Source of the DNA: Liolophura sinensis
Lineage: Eukaryota; Mollusca; Polyplacophora; Chitonida; Chitonidae
NCBI RefSeq assembly: GCF_032854445.1
Contig: NC_088300.1
Span: forward strand, 46,433,682-46,497,681
Direction: 5' to 3'
DNA length: 64,000 nt
Made by a program: the position numbers and the translations under genes
The notes under the pieces: model-generated
What the model was told of the DNA's origin: nothing
Databases searched by the model: none
What the model saw: the letters and a program-made list of their open reading frames with translations, nothing else
Shown: positions 11,881 to 22,980 of the stretch, in pieces
How positions within the stretch are numbered: position 1 is the first letter of the stretch
How the letters are laid out: each line of letters begins with the position of its first letter

Positions 11881-13165
11881 CAAAGGGAGATTATATTCAC
11901 TATATTTGTATACACGACGTATATGTGTGACTAAGAAACTTAAGGTCCGAGATCATCCGCCATGGTAAATTATAAACATAGTCAGAGATGAATTCTTGGG
12001 TTATACCATTTTAAGAAATAATACGCAAGACGTAATTTGTAGACAGTTTACATGTTAACGTGTGTTTTTTTTTTATCATTGTGAGAAGTCAAGGTCATTA
12101 GAACCATCCGTATCCGGTCCATGTATACATTTTAGGCTTTTACACTTATCAATGGTTTTCGAATTCTGCGGTTAAGGTTATTACCAGTAGGATTATACAA
12201 ACCAATATTGAAAAGGGCGTTGATCTCCAAGCAAACAACATGTTTACTGCTTCATTCAAGTCTTTGTACAAAAATGTAGACTGAAGAACTTCACTCCAAA
12301 TTCCTCTCATTCAACCATTACAACATTACTTAAAGTGTTATTCCAAGTATGACAAAGTGAAACCTGCAGTTAATACTGGTCAAAGTAAAAATTTGAGAAA
12401 TAGACTTGGTAAGAGAATCGTGCACTCGTGTACTGATTATTGATTGGCCATGTTCATGTATGCTTGAAAAGAAACCAACCACATGGAACATGAATTGCGC
12501 GGGTGATTGCTTGTGCTCAGGATAAATAAGCTTGAATTGTGGATTGCTGGCATACAGACGACGCTGATGGTAACCAGTGAAGCCTATACCACGAATGCCA
12601 CAGTACAGTGTGCGTCCAACATTCACCGAGGAGACATGTAGGATTTATACATCAAATAAACTATCAGACGAGAAATCGAAAAAGAACAAAAATATTTAAT
12701 ACTTTCCTCCATCAATCATGTCATTTAGTCTATAGCGAAGAACCAGGTGGCGCCAGGCCATGTTGGGCATTATAGACAAATAACAGACTGACTGACTGCA
12801 CTGACATTTTTGGTAATATTTCTTATATGTATGGGTACTTCACTAACTCTTAGATTCATTAGATTTATCTGATATTCTATACTGGTTATAAAATAGGGAT
12901 GATTACAGTTATTATTATTCTATAGCTGCCTCTAAAAATGGAGGGCCGTTACGTGAGAAGGAACACTTACAAACAGCAAAGGCTGCATATACAGGAATGA
13001 TGTGTAAAGTCATGTCCATTATATTTACCTCAGGAGACAGGTGAAACTGTGCGAGAATGCACTCCGACTAAACCATTTAGCTGTCAAACTAGACCTTCAT
13101 AATGTTTAGCCTCCATCTTACTCAGGAAGGTCATGCACAATCTTTACTTTTAATGTTAGCCCATA

Positions 13166-14694
13166 TAAACTGACGGCCAAAAGAAACTTCCCAAAGAGTT
13201 CAAATCAATTTATTTTGCCAAAGCAAAAAAACAGGATGACTGAAGTTTAATATATTGAAAAGACCAATGACGTTAGATATTGAAAGTCTGTAGTAAGAAT
13301 GGACAAAGCAGCCCTCAAATCATTTTGTAAGTGAACAAACGGAGCAGGGGTAGAAAAATAGCCATTCCGCCTTGGTTAACAATGAGCAGAGTATACAAAA
13401 GTTATTTTTAAAATCAGTCAATATCAAAGCCAATCAATATCGCGTGTGGCCACCCATTGCTTCAATGTGAAAACACTCCAACGCATAGAAAAAGTCAGTC
13501 GTCTGATGAGATGGCGTGGGATTCGTTGCCATTCATCTTGGACAGCGAACGCCAGTTCTTGACTGTTGGCTGCAAGGTGTGGCCGTTGTCTTACTGCATA
13601 ATATCCATAAAGGTGTTCTTTGGGGGACATATCTGGAGAACGTGCAGGCCACGGCAAGACGCTGACGTCGTTGGCGTCCAGGAAGTTCTGCACAGCTCGG
13701 GCTGTATGGGGTCTGGCTTTGTCATGCTGGTACAGGGCACGACGTAGCTGCTGTTGAAAGAATGACAGGACGTAGAATTTCATCCACGTAACGTTTATCT
13801 GTTAGGTTCCCGTAGATGATGACCAGTGGTGTTCGTTCCTCTACACAAATCCCACCCCACACCGTCACACTGCCGCCACTAAACGGTTCCACCTCCTGGA
13901 CGGCCGATGCAACCGTTCGTTCGCCTCTTCGATGGTAAACTCGCTGTCTGCCATCGGCTCGGAACAGGCAGAAGCGGCTTTCATCCGTGAAAACAACACG
14001 TTGCCAGTCACGTCGTTTGCCAACGGCATACAATTCGAGCCCATTGCAATTTCTGGTGACGATGTTCGACTGTCAACAACTGCCCTCGGAATGGTTGATA
14101 GACACTAATTCCATGAGCCATGAGTCTCCTGGACACGGTCAACTGACTGACCCGGTGACCTAAGGCATTGATGACGTCACTGTTAGGAAGCGTTTCCTCA
14201 GGCGTAAGATGCGCAGGTATCCGTCTCCTCTGGGCGTAGTTACCCTAAGCCTACCTGTTCTTGGCTTGTCCGATGGCTGCCCTCTCTGTAACGTTGCATT
14301 AAGTTTTACACAGTTACACGACAGTAGCCGAAGGTCCTTGCAATGTTGGCATGGGTGGTTTCCATGGATACCATACCGGGGGCCCTCTCATGTTGTTCTG
14401 GAGCCAATCGAAGCATTACTGTGGTGGTTTTTAGTCAGAGTGCAGGTCCAGCACATTGTGTGTAACGTTTTTATACACTTATTACATGTGCAGTTGGGGC
14501 CATCCATGGGTCACGTTAGATTTCAACTTTCTTCGTTGTCTCAAAACAAATTCGTGTGTTCGTATATAACGCTTATTGCACATGGGAATATGCTTCGTAC
14601 AATGTTTTCCTACAATAATTTGGTATTAGTTTGCTGAAAAGGCTGGTTAAATTTAACTGACGGAGTTGTAAAGTTTCTTTTGGCCGTCAGTTTA
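13166..14694 (-). mobile_element. Tc1/mariner-type DNA transposon, inactive
   Basis: A 1529-bp element flanked by TA on both sides (13164-13165 and 14695-14696). Its 24-bp terminal inverted repeats are identical (TAAACTGACGGCCAAAAGAA starting at the left end and its mirror on the right). It carries a broken DDE transposase on the minus strand. Length, TA target and terminal repeats fit the Tc1 group. The matching sites in the old block are empty in A1 (about 8560-8570) and A4 (about 29488-29500). A second copy of its right 530 bp at 20601-21130 comes from the tandem duplication, not from transposition. Confidence 0.93.
13430..14374 (-). pseudogene. Tc1-like transposase pseudogene (DD34E)
   Basis: The minus strand encodes pieces of a Tc1-type transposase, which in live elements cuts and pastes the transposon at TA sites in the nucleus. 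From the N-terminal side, a helix-turn-helix-like piece beginning at the ATG near 14374 is stopped after about 22 codons. A second piece (14033-13722) holds VVFTDESRFCLF with the first catalytic Asp, and VTVWGGI. After a frameshift near 13760, a third piece (13783 downward) holds HDKARPHTA with the second Asp and SPDMSPKEHL with the Glu. The Asp-Glu spacing is 34 residues. Another frameshift near 13480 moves the final GGHTRY-type end out of frame. The family is usually about 340 residues in one frame, so this copy is dead. The usual DN in the second motif is DK here. Confidence 0.9.
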
Positions 14695-15560
14695 TAACAG
14701 ATGATGAATGGGTCAATCTCTTTAATCGATGTCATGGCGACTCTGTGATGTACATCATAAGTCTACGCTTCGGCTACACATGGCCCAACTCAATACGCTC
14801 ATTTTACATCACTTCAGACACTAACAAAACATGACCCTTCAATCACTTGAGACACACGTGTTGTGCTTTAAATTCAGCCTCATCACTTATCGTCTACTCG
14901 TATATATTCTTGCGCTGCTCTTGTGCTTATCCATATCGGCCTATAATCAATTAACATTTATCAATGAATATGTTTTCAGTCCTCGTTAGAATCATGCGTG
15001 GGAATGAATACGTATCAAGCATGAAAATAAACTAGGGTTGAGACGAAATCATTTTTTTTTTTACTAAAACCATTCCCTTCTCATCTTTGCCGCCTCCGAA
15101 TGACCTCCACGTTGTGATTTAGTTTGTGCAGCGATGTAAAGTGCGTTGTCTAGGAGAACAGCTCTACACACTGAATTAAGGAAGTATTTTTCCTGAGCGC
15201 GGAACTATCCTTCGTGACAAAATGTAGTACATTAATTGTGGCAGTGTGTTTCCGAAGTTCAGACACCGTCCAGTACTTCTTGACGTATAAAAAGCCTTTA
15301 CTGTGCTGTAATGCCTTTTTGTGGATATACAGAATTGACACTCAGATTATAATCACATAATGTACTAAGTGGATCACACACCAACTCCCCAAATAGAGCA
15401 TTAGATATAGTTGTGGGAATATCAAGACTTGTCATTGATCACTGGATATTGTGCAAGCAGTTTGTTTACTGGGCTAGAGCGGAATTAGCTATCAGAAGAA
15501 AGACGTATACTAAACCGAAACTGGATCTATAACTCTATAGATATGAGAGATGTTGTCTTG

Positions 15561-15920
15561 TACAAACACCCCAGTCCATGAATCATCTTTTATAAACATC
15601 CCAGCCCACGTATTCTCGCGTACAAAAAACCCAGCCCTTGCATCCTCTTGTACAAACATCCCAGCCGTTTTACCCGCTTATGCAAACATCCCAGCCCATG
15701 CATCGTCTTGTACAAACATCCCAACCCATGCATCCTCTTGTACAAACACCCCAGTCCATGAATCATCTTTTACAAACATCCCAACCCATGCATCCTCTTG
15801 TACAAACATCCCAGCCCTTGTACCCTCTTGTGCAAACATCCCAGCCCATCCACCCTTTTGTACAAACTCCTCAGTCCATATATCCTCTTGTACAAACATC
15901 CCAGTCCATATATCCTCTTG
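15561..15920 (+). repeat. 30-bp minisatellite, 12 units (S1)
   Basis: Twelve head-to-tail units of exactly 30 bp, typical form TACAAACATCCCAGCCCATG followed by CATCCTCTTG. Because 30 is a multiple of three, several overlapping reading frames stay open through the array (10-residue repeats such as SSCTNIPTHA). Those frames are a by-product of the period, not evidence for a protein. Units vary at a few positions, so the array is not freshly homogenised. Confidence 0.95.
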
Positions 15921-18180
15921 GAGATGGCGATCATCCTGACGATGGAGGAAAATGGAAATCAGTATTCGTGACAATTTTCATCATTGATAAAAGACAAATT
16001 GGACACATAATTGTATCTAAATGCATTTGTAAAAGTATAATCTCTAAAGAGAGTGGTTTTGTGAATTCCTTTCCTTTCTTTATGTTTTTGCCTTTTGGGT
16101 TAACCTATACGATTGGAGAACAGGATGATTTTGACGCTCGTCCTATTCAGTAGCAGCCCTTTATAGATCAATTCTTTAACATACTAATGCTCATTAGATG
16201 GAGCCTGGAGATGATACATAATGGAAACTGCACAATTACCAGTCTAGAAATTTATCATTGGAAATAATAGTGGTCGTCGCAACAACGTATTAATTAATTT
16301 CAGTAATGTTTTTATATCTGTGAAATTGTACTGAATATAAAGATGGAGCAAGCGGTTTGCAGCTCTGTCGTCCTTGACCTATATGCTAAAGGTTAGTTCG
16401 CCATGACATGGACATTTTCAATCTGTCTGGTTTGTATTGATTCGAGTGACGTAATGTAGACTTGGAGATAATATTGCTAAGGAATTGAATTGAACTGGTT
16501 GTTGCAGTTGTGGGATTTTAGCTATACCGTACATTTGTTATAAATTGAAAGCAATTACCTAATGTAATCACCCCCCCCCCCCCCCACTGTCCCTACGCAG
16601 TACTTTAGCAAAAATACCTAGAATCATCAAAAAGTGGAACTGCATTTTCACGGCTATGATTATTTGCAATGCAAACATTGAACGTCGACTTACCATGGTA
16701 TGTACACAGCAGTCACTCGATTAAGGAAAACTCATTAGAAAGTGTTGGGCCCACCACAGTAATTTCATTTCTATTATGAAAATATCACATCGAAACGTGT
16801 TTGTCTGATCTAAAAAAAAAAAAAGAACACAAGTATTGATTGCAGTGACACAACTTCCGGCTTCATTAGCGAATAACCCTGACCTTTAACGCACGATAGT
16901 TCCAGCGCTACAGACTGGCTTGAACAACGTATATTATAAGCCGTTTAGACCAAGCTGCATATGTAAACCAGAAAACATGACAATACTGAAGAGATGCCGT
17001 AACTGTGCCTCGTCTCACAAATACCAAACCTTCGAGTATGCCATTTTCTTGTATGTGTGATTCATTACACAAGCCAAAGGGGTGACTGACATGCCAATTT
17101 CCGTGCACTGTAGCTAACGTAGACAGGTTTGAATCATATGGTACATAACATGACGAAGCAGATAAATGCTAAGCGCAGTGTGCTTGCAAAGGTGGGTTAA
17201 TTAGTATGATGGAGAGGTGTATTTAGTGTTTTTTTCTTTATACCCACATCATAGAGTATACCAAAGCTGTCTGGAGTATAGGCCTACAATCGGACATTGG
17301 TTCAGATGTTTGTGGTGTGTGGCATTTGCGATGTTCAGTCAACGGATGATGGTGTCCTTGCATTTATAGATGTGTGTCACAGTCAAGGCTTCTCGTCTAC
17401 TCTCGAGCTAAGTTCTTTTTTGTACTCTACCGGAGCATAGAATCTGAATAATGAATTGAACATGAAATGGTTAATGATCAGTTTGCGACATCACTAATTT
17501 AAAAAAATTATCTTGAAACCTTATTTCCTCTCCAAAATGAAGTCTATCCAAACATCATACTCAAGCCCATCTGAATCAGAGCTTTACATATTTTCACACA
17601 TCACATCCTCAGCAAACAGCCAAGAATGATCTCGAGATTTCAGTCCAACTTGGAGTCGTGCGCAGGTCAGGGTTCATAACCCTCTGGTCTGTACTTTTAA
17701 ATGCATCGATATACAAATACAAAAAACAGCAGCATGGAGAGAAAACCAAAGCAGCGAAGATATTTGCGAGTTTACCTCATGGTTCTTGTTCTGTTATGTA
17801 CCGGTATATGCTTAGATGATACCAACTGACAGGCTAGCTAACGTCATGCTTTATAAAGTAATACATTATGTGCAATGCACAGATCAAGTTAATTCTTATA
17901 CGGACGTGCTGGCCTAATAACAATCAACAGAATTCTCACGTCTTGGGGGTTCAGAACAGAATGCGCAAAATATTATGCTGGTAGATTTAACTTTCGTATA
18001 ATTTGTTACCACTGTTTTTTTTTCTCCATCGGTACTATTCAACACTTTGTGATGTACTGCAATTATACCGAATGTATAATAATGGCTCATCATTAACTCC
18101 ACCCTCTCACCCAACCCCATCCCCCACCCCCAAATATGCGAAAAACCTACTCTACAAAACACGGAAGCGCAGAGACTAAA
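15921..18180. other. No gene; C-run and unique sequence within S1
   Basis: Includes a 15-base C run at 16571-16585, an A-run near 16811, and a stretch at about 16870-17160 that aligns with A4 near 31150-31300 (landmarks GACATGCCA and CGTAGACAGGTTTGAATC / CGCAGACAGGTTTAAATC). A partial family R fragment lies near 17727-17770. The same content recurs in S2 at about +6436 to +6444. Confidence 0.5.
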
Positions 18181-18400
18181 TTAGAACAACGGCGACATTG
18201 TGATAATTAGCAAGTGGTCATTCTTAACCGGTGAAACCCGACGTCTTGTCACTTTACCTCGGTTCGGTTTCATTCCAAATTAAAAAGTAGCACCTCACAC
18301 TAACCACCGAGGATAACCAGCATTAGGTAAATAAAACGCCGTGATGTAAATTGCCAAGTAGACGCCACTACTCTTGACCACCTTGAACCACCCTAACGTA
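18181..18400 (-). repeat. Dispersed repeat family R, copy (minus)
   Basis: The order CGGCGACATTGTGATAATTAG, GTGGTCATTCTTAACCGGTG, then ACCAGCATTAGGTAAATAAA and GTGATGTAAATTGCC parallels the copy at 18647-18895. It is more diverged than that copy. A sister copy in S2 lies at 24625-24844. Confidence 0.6.
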
Positions 18401-18646
18401 GACGAAAAAGCATCCAAAGTTATTGCCTTGTGTGCCATTATTTCAATCCTATATTAATCTTTTATCATTTAAGAATTTTCTAGGTTATGGTAAAAATTCA
18501 GGCTTAAACCTTTCCAAGATGTGATTTTCCCCACTTTGTTGTATAATTACGAAGAACAGAATTACTAGTCAATATCAAAGACAATGTGTTATTCAGACTT
18601 GACTCTTAATTTCAAGGATTCAAAGGTCAAAGTCAAAGTCAAAGGA

Positions 18647-18895
18647 GTACAGCACAGAGAGTAAAACCCAAACAGTGACGACAATGTAAAGCTGGCAAAT
18701 GGTCACACGAAACCTGTGAAATTGTCAGTTTACATCAGTCACGAATTTACTCTGACTTTCCATATAAATGCATCAATAGTAGCAGCTTAGACGCTCCCTA
18801 GCACCACAGTAAAAGCAAAATTAGGTAACAAAAATGCAGTGATGTTAATTGCAGTTTGTTAGACGTCACTGGTCTGGAATTACTCAAAATGATTA
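18647..18895 (-). repeat. Dispersed repeat family R, copy (minus), long
   Basis: Runs from GTACAGCACAGAGAGTAAAA through GCAAATGGTCACACGAAACC and AGCAAAATTAGGTAACAAAA to ACTGGTCTGGAATTACTCAA. It is one of the longest copies and shows that the family extends at least 240 bp. It follows a short GTCAAA repeat tract (about 18618-18645). The sister copy in S2 is 25091-25339. Confidence 0.7.
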
Positions 18896-20178
18896 TATAG
18901 TCATCGCATTTATCATTCAATATCCACTGTTTATAAAAACACCAAAACATAACAAACACACCTACTGACTTTATTCCAAACAGAAATGGTGTCAATCGCA
19001 GGATGATTGCCCCAGCAAGGTGTATCTTATTAAATGGCTCGGCCAATCCTTTGTCTTTTAAAGACGAACATTCCATTTTCTCAACACAGCTTTTTCCGGC
19101 CTAGCAAAACCATCTCCGGAACTTCTGGAATAAAACTACCATTTGACGAGGATGTGAGCCATTTATTCCGTAGCCTGTAGCACACGTAAACCCTGATTTG
19201 ACTAATCATGAAGCTGTCTGACCCCAGACAGCCCGAGGTATCCAGCAATGACGAACGTTCTAAAACCTCCTATACACCCTGTGGATTTCCCCTTAAGCTT
19301 TTCCGATATCTTAGTACATTGTTAAATACAAGAAAGTAACTATTTACTGACCTCTGTCCTATTAAGCAAGCATTTCTTTACGAGGCATATAGGATGCGAA
19401 TATTAACCTTCTAGAAAAAAGCTGTTGACCTGAGGAACTTAATCTAAATTGTAAAGAATGTCCGTAAAAATGTTAATCATATTAAAAGATTGTACGCTTG
19501 GCTTTGATGTTATCTATATACAAATTAGATATATTAAATGTTTAGTTGTTGAATATAATTCAGGGTCTTAAATGTTTAAGTACGACAACCGTTTAGAAAA
19601 GGAGAATTAAGGTTCCCAGCAGTGGCAAATGACAATTTACGGCTGATTTGCGCATCAAGGCTTTGAGATCTGCGTTTATATTAGGCCGTTTTGCTATTTA
19701 ACTGTGTTGGAAAATGGGTTTTTAAATTGTTTGTGAGAATCGACGTTTTAAGATTGTTCCGTGGTGCCACTCTGCAGAACGAGGGAATAAATTTACTGGA
19801 AAAAAAGGATTCAATATTATTTCATCTGTGACAGGATATTGGGATAAAGATTCCTTTGGCAAGTTGGTGTTTGAGTGGCTTTTTCACAAAATGCTATTCT
19901 GTTGCTCCTCATCAATCATGCATTTATGTCCATAAGGAAAGAACTCGTAAAGTTAATCCCTGATGGAATATTGTAGACGGATAAGATGCTGACTTGTCTT
20001 CATAGGCATTTTCAGTCATACAATGTATTCTCCACAAAAGGAATGGATGAATGAACCATTAGAGTTTAACGCCACATTGGCAGTATTTCAACCATACCTT
20101 GGCGATAACATGTAAGAAATCCTGGAAACATTTATGCCATCGACATGAGAAATTCGCTAGTGGGCCTGTATTCAGGTA
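18896..20178. other. Nothing recognised
   Basis: Unique-looking DNA apart from its exact repetition in S2. A minus-strand frame of 92 codons (18798-19076) partly overlaps family R and has no domain. Confidence 0.4.
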
Positions 20179-20375
20179 GTATTTAAGCATGAACATGATC
20201 ACTTAAAATAACACCATGATCACTTAAAATAAAACCCTGTCTGAGGTGAACTGAGAAGAAGCCGTGATTTCCTGGTTACATGTGACTATTTGAGAACTAT
20301 CACACTGTCGTCGTTGCTCTGGTTTTACTCTCTGTGCTGTAAGTCTTGTATACTGATAACATTCAAATTAAAGCA
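20179..20375 (+). repeat. Dispersed repeat family R, copy (plus)
   Basis: GTATTTAAGCATGAACATG, then CTGGTTACATGTGACTATTTG, ACTATCACACTGTCGTCGTT and CTCTGGTTTTACTCTCTGTG match the plus-strand copies at 39505, 49835 and 63440. It contains a local 22-bp direct duplication (ATGATCACTTAAAATAA twice, about 20198-20232). The sister copy in S2 is 26623-26819. Confidence 0.75.
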
Positions 20376-20600
20376 GGAAGGAAAGGAAAGAAAACGAAAA
20401 CCAGCTAAAAAAAACACCCAGGTAAAATTCAGTCAAAGAACATTAAATATACTAGTTGTTTACATACAATATCCTTGTTCGTTTAAACAGATCTTTAATT
20501 ATTTAAATACAGTATAGCCAGTATGGCATGAACACACCTGTCGAGGGCACAGTTACGTTTAAATATGGACTGGAACATAAACGTGGGAAGCTCTGGGGAG

Positions 20601-21130
20601 GCATTGATGACGTCACTGTTAGGAAGCGTTTCCTCAGGCGTAAGATGCGCAGGTATCCGTCTCCTCTGGGCGTAGTTACCCTAAGCCTACCTGTTCTTGG
20701 CTTGTCCGATGGCTGCCCTCTCTGTAACGTTGCATTAAGTTTTACACAGTTACACGACAGTAGCCGAAGGTCCTTGCAATGTTGGCATGGGTGGTTCCCA
20801 TGGATACCATACCGGGGGCCCTCTCATGTTGTTCTGGAGCCAATCGAAGCATTACTGTGGTGGTTTTTAGTCAGAGTGCAGGTCCAGCACACTGTGTGTA
20901 ACGTTTTTATACACTTATTACATGTGCAGTTGGGGCCATCCATGGGTCACGTTAGATGTCAACTTTCTTCGTTGTCTCAAAACAAATTCGTGTGTTCGTA
21001 TATAACGCTTATTGCACATGGGAATATGCTTCGTACAATGTTTTCCTACAATAATTTGGTATTAGTTTGCTGAAAAGGCTGGTTAAATTTAACTGACGGA
21101 GTTGTAAAGTTTCTTTTGGCCGTCAGTTTA
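20601..21130 (-). mobile_element. Truncated right end of the Tc1-like element
   Basis: A copy of 14165-14694, carrying the right terminal inverted repeat and the start of the dead transposase but no left end. It cannot be a transposition product. It arose because the tandem duplication began inside the element. TA follows at 21131-21132. Confidence 0.95.
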
Positions 21131-21132
21131 TA

Positions 21133-22980
21133 ACAGATGATGAATGGGTCAATCTCTTTAATCGATGTCATGGCGACTCTGTGATGTACATCATAAGTCT
21201 ACGCTTCGGCTACACATGGCCCAACTCAATACGCTCATTTTACATCACTTCAGACACTAACAAAACATGACCCTTCAATCACTTGAGACACACGTGTTGT
21301 GCTTTAAATTCAGCCTCATCACTTATCGTCTACTCGTATATATTCTTGCGCTGCTCTTGTGCTTATCCATATCGGCCTATAATCAATTAACATTTATCAA
21401 TGAATATGTTTTCAGTCCTCGTTAGAATCATGCGTGGGAATGAATACGTATCAAGCATGAAAATAAACTAGGGTTGAGACGAAATCATTTTTTTTTTACT
21501 AAAACCATTCCCTTCTCATCTTTGCCGCCTCCGAATGACCTCCACGTTGTGATTTAGTTTGTGCAGCGATGTAAAGTGCGTTGTCTAGGAGAACAGCTCT
21601 ACACACTGAATTAAGGAAGTATTTTTCCTGAGCGCGGAACTATCCTTCGTGACAAAATGTAGTACATCAATTGTGGCAGTGTGTTTCCGAAGTTCAGACA
21701 CCGTCCAGTACTTCTTGACGTATAAAAAGCCTTTACTGTGCTGTAATGCCTTTTTGTGGATATACAGAATTGACACTCAGATTATAATCACATAATGTAC
21801 TAAGTGGATCACACACCAACTCCCCAAATAGAGCATTAGATATAGTTGTGGGAATATCAAGACTTGTCATTGATCACTTGATATTGTGCAAGCAGTTTGT
21901 TTACTGGGCTAGAGCGGAATTAGCTATCAGAAGAAAGACGTATACTAAACCGAAACTGGATCTATAACTCTATAGATATGAGAGATGTTGTCTTGTACAA
22001 ACACCCCAGTCCATGAATCATCTTTTACAAACATCCCAGCCCACGTATTCTCGCGTACAAAAACCCCAGCCCTTGCATCCTCTTGTACAAACATCCCAGC
22101 CGTTTTACCCGCTTATGCAAACATCCCAGCCCATGCATCGTCTTGTACAAACATCCCAACCCATGCATCCTCTTGTACAAACATCCCAACCCATGTATCG
22201 TCTTGTACAAACATCACAACCCATGCATCCTCTTGTACAAACATCCCAACCCATGTATCCTCTTTACAAACATGCCAACCGTTGTATCCTCTGTGTACAA
22301 ACATCCCAGCCTTTGTACCCTCTTGTGCAAACATCTCAGCTCATGTATCCTCTTGTACAAACATCCCAGCCCATCCACCCTTTTGTACAAACTCCTCAGT
22401 CCATATATCCTCTTGTACAAACATCCCAGTCCATATATCCTCTTGGAGATGGCGATCATCCTGACGATGGAGGAAAATGGAAATCAGTATTCGTGACAAT
22501 TTTCATCATTGATAAAAGACAAATTGGACACATAATTGTTTCTAAATGCATTTGTAAAAGTATAATCTCTAAAGAGAGTGGTTTTGTGAATTCCTTTCCT
22601 TTCTTTATGTTTTTGCCTTTTGGGTTAACCTATACGATTGGAGACCGGATGATTTTGACGCTCGTCCTATTCAGTAGCAGCCCTTTATAGATCAATTCTT
22701 TAACATACTAATGCTCATTAGATGGAGCCTGGAGATGATACATAATGGAAACTGCACAATTACCAGTCTAGAAATTTATCATTGGAAATAATAGTGGTCG
22801 TCGCAACAACGTATTAATTAATTTCAGTAATGTTTTTATATCTGTGAAATTGTACTGAATATAAAGATGGAGCAAGCGGTTTGCAGCTCTGTCGTCCTTG
22901 ACCTATATGCCAAAGGTTAGTTCGCCATGACATGGACATTTTCAATCTGTCTGGTTTGTATTGATTCGAGTGACGTAATG
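21133..22980 (+). repeat. Right half of old block A2, duplicated within S2
   Basis: Matches 14697-16456 except for small changes and the larger minisatellite. It is therefore a further copy of the A block in the window, but derived recently from A2. Confidence 0.9.
21996..22445 (+). repeat. 30-bp minisatellite, 15 units (S2)
   Basis: Fifteen units of 30 bp, with one unit a base short (CCTCTTTACAAAC) and a neighbour a base long (CCTCTGTGTACAAAC), so the phase is lost and regained. Three more units than in S1, in the middle of the array. Open frames of up to 225 codons run through it in several phases and are not credible genes. Confidence 0.95.

Larger units (their letters stand above)
10570..16455 (+). 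repeat. Old duplicated block, copy A2 (enlarged by insertions)
   Basis: The same order of landmarks as A1, but about 5.9 kb instead of 3.4 kb. Inserted material accounts for most of the excess: a MITE with nested SINE (11378-11880), a Tc1-like element (13166-14694) and an expanded minisatellite (15561-15920). The right part, from inside the Tc1 element onward, belongs to S1 and is therefore present again in S2. Confidence 0.8.
14165..20600 (+). repeat. Recent tandem duplication, copy S1 (6436 bp)
   Basis: Nearly identical, base for base, to 20601-27044 and directly adjacent to it, head to tail. It begins inside the Tc1 element (GCATTGATGACGTCACTG) and ends with GGGAAGCTCTGGGGAG. In the first 530 bp I count three substitutions against S2. 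Larger differences are 12 versus 15 minisatellite units, an 80-bp net difference at 16457-16539, and an A-run near 16811. No gene is recognised inside. The open frames found in both copies are simply shared by descent. Confidence 0.95.

Noticed and set aside
14209-14637. Plus-strand frame of 142 codons, repeated at 20528-21073, as a duplicated gene
   Set aside because: It is antisense to the N-terminal part of the Tc1 transposase pseudogene and includes the terminal repeat side. Its second copy comes from the tandem duplication.
15561-15920. CRISPR-like regular repeats
   Set aside because: Units follow one another without spacers, and the context is an animal genome. It is a minisatellite.
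15550-16153. Long open frames with 10-residue repeats (also at 21985-22690 and on the minus strand), suggesting a repetitive protein
   Set aside because: They lie on a 30-bp minisatellite. A period divisible by three keeps several frames open on both strands at once. The one- and two-unit states at 29962 and 9184 have no matching frame.
20601-21130. Independent second Tc1 insertion
   Set aside because: It has only one terminal repeat, and its cut end coincides with the boundary of the 6.4-kb tandem duplication.
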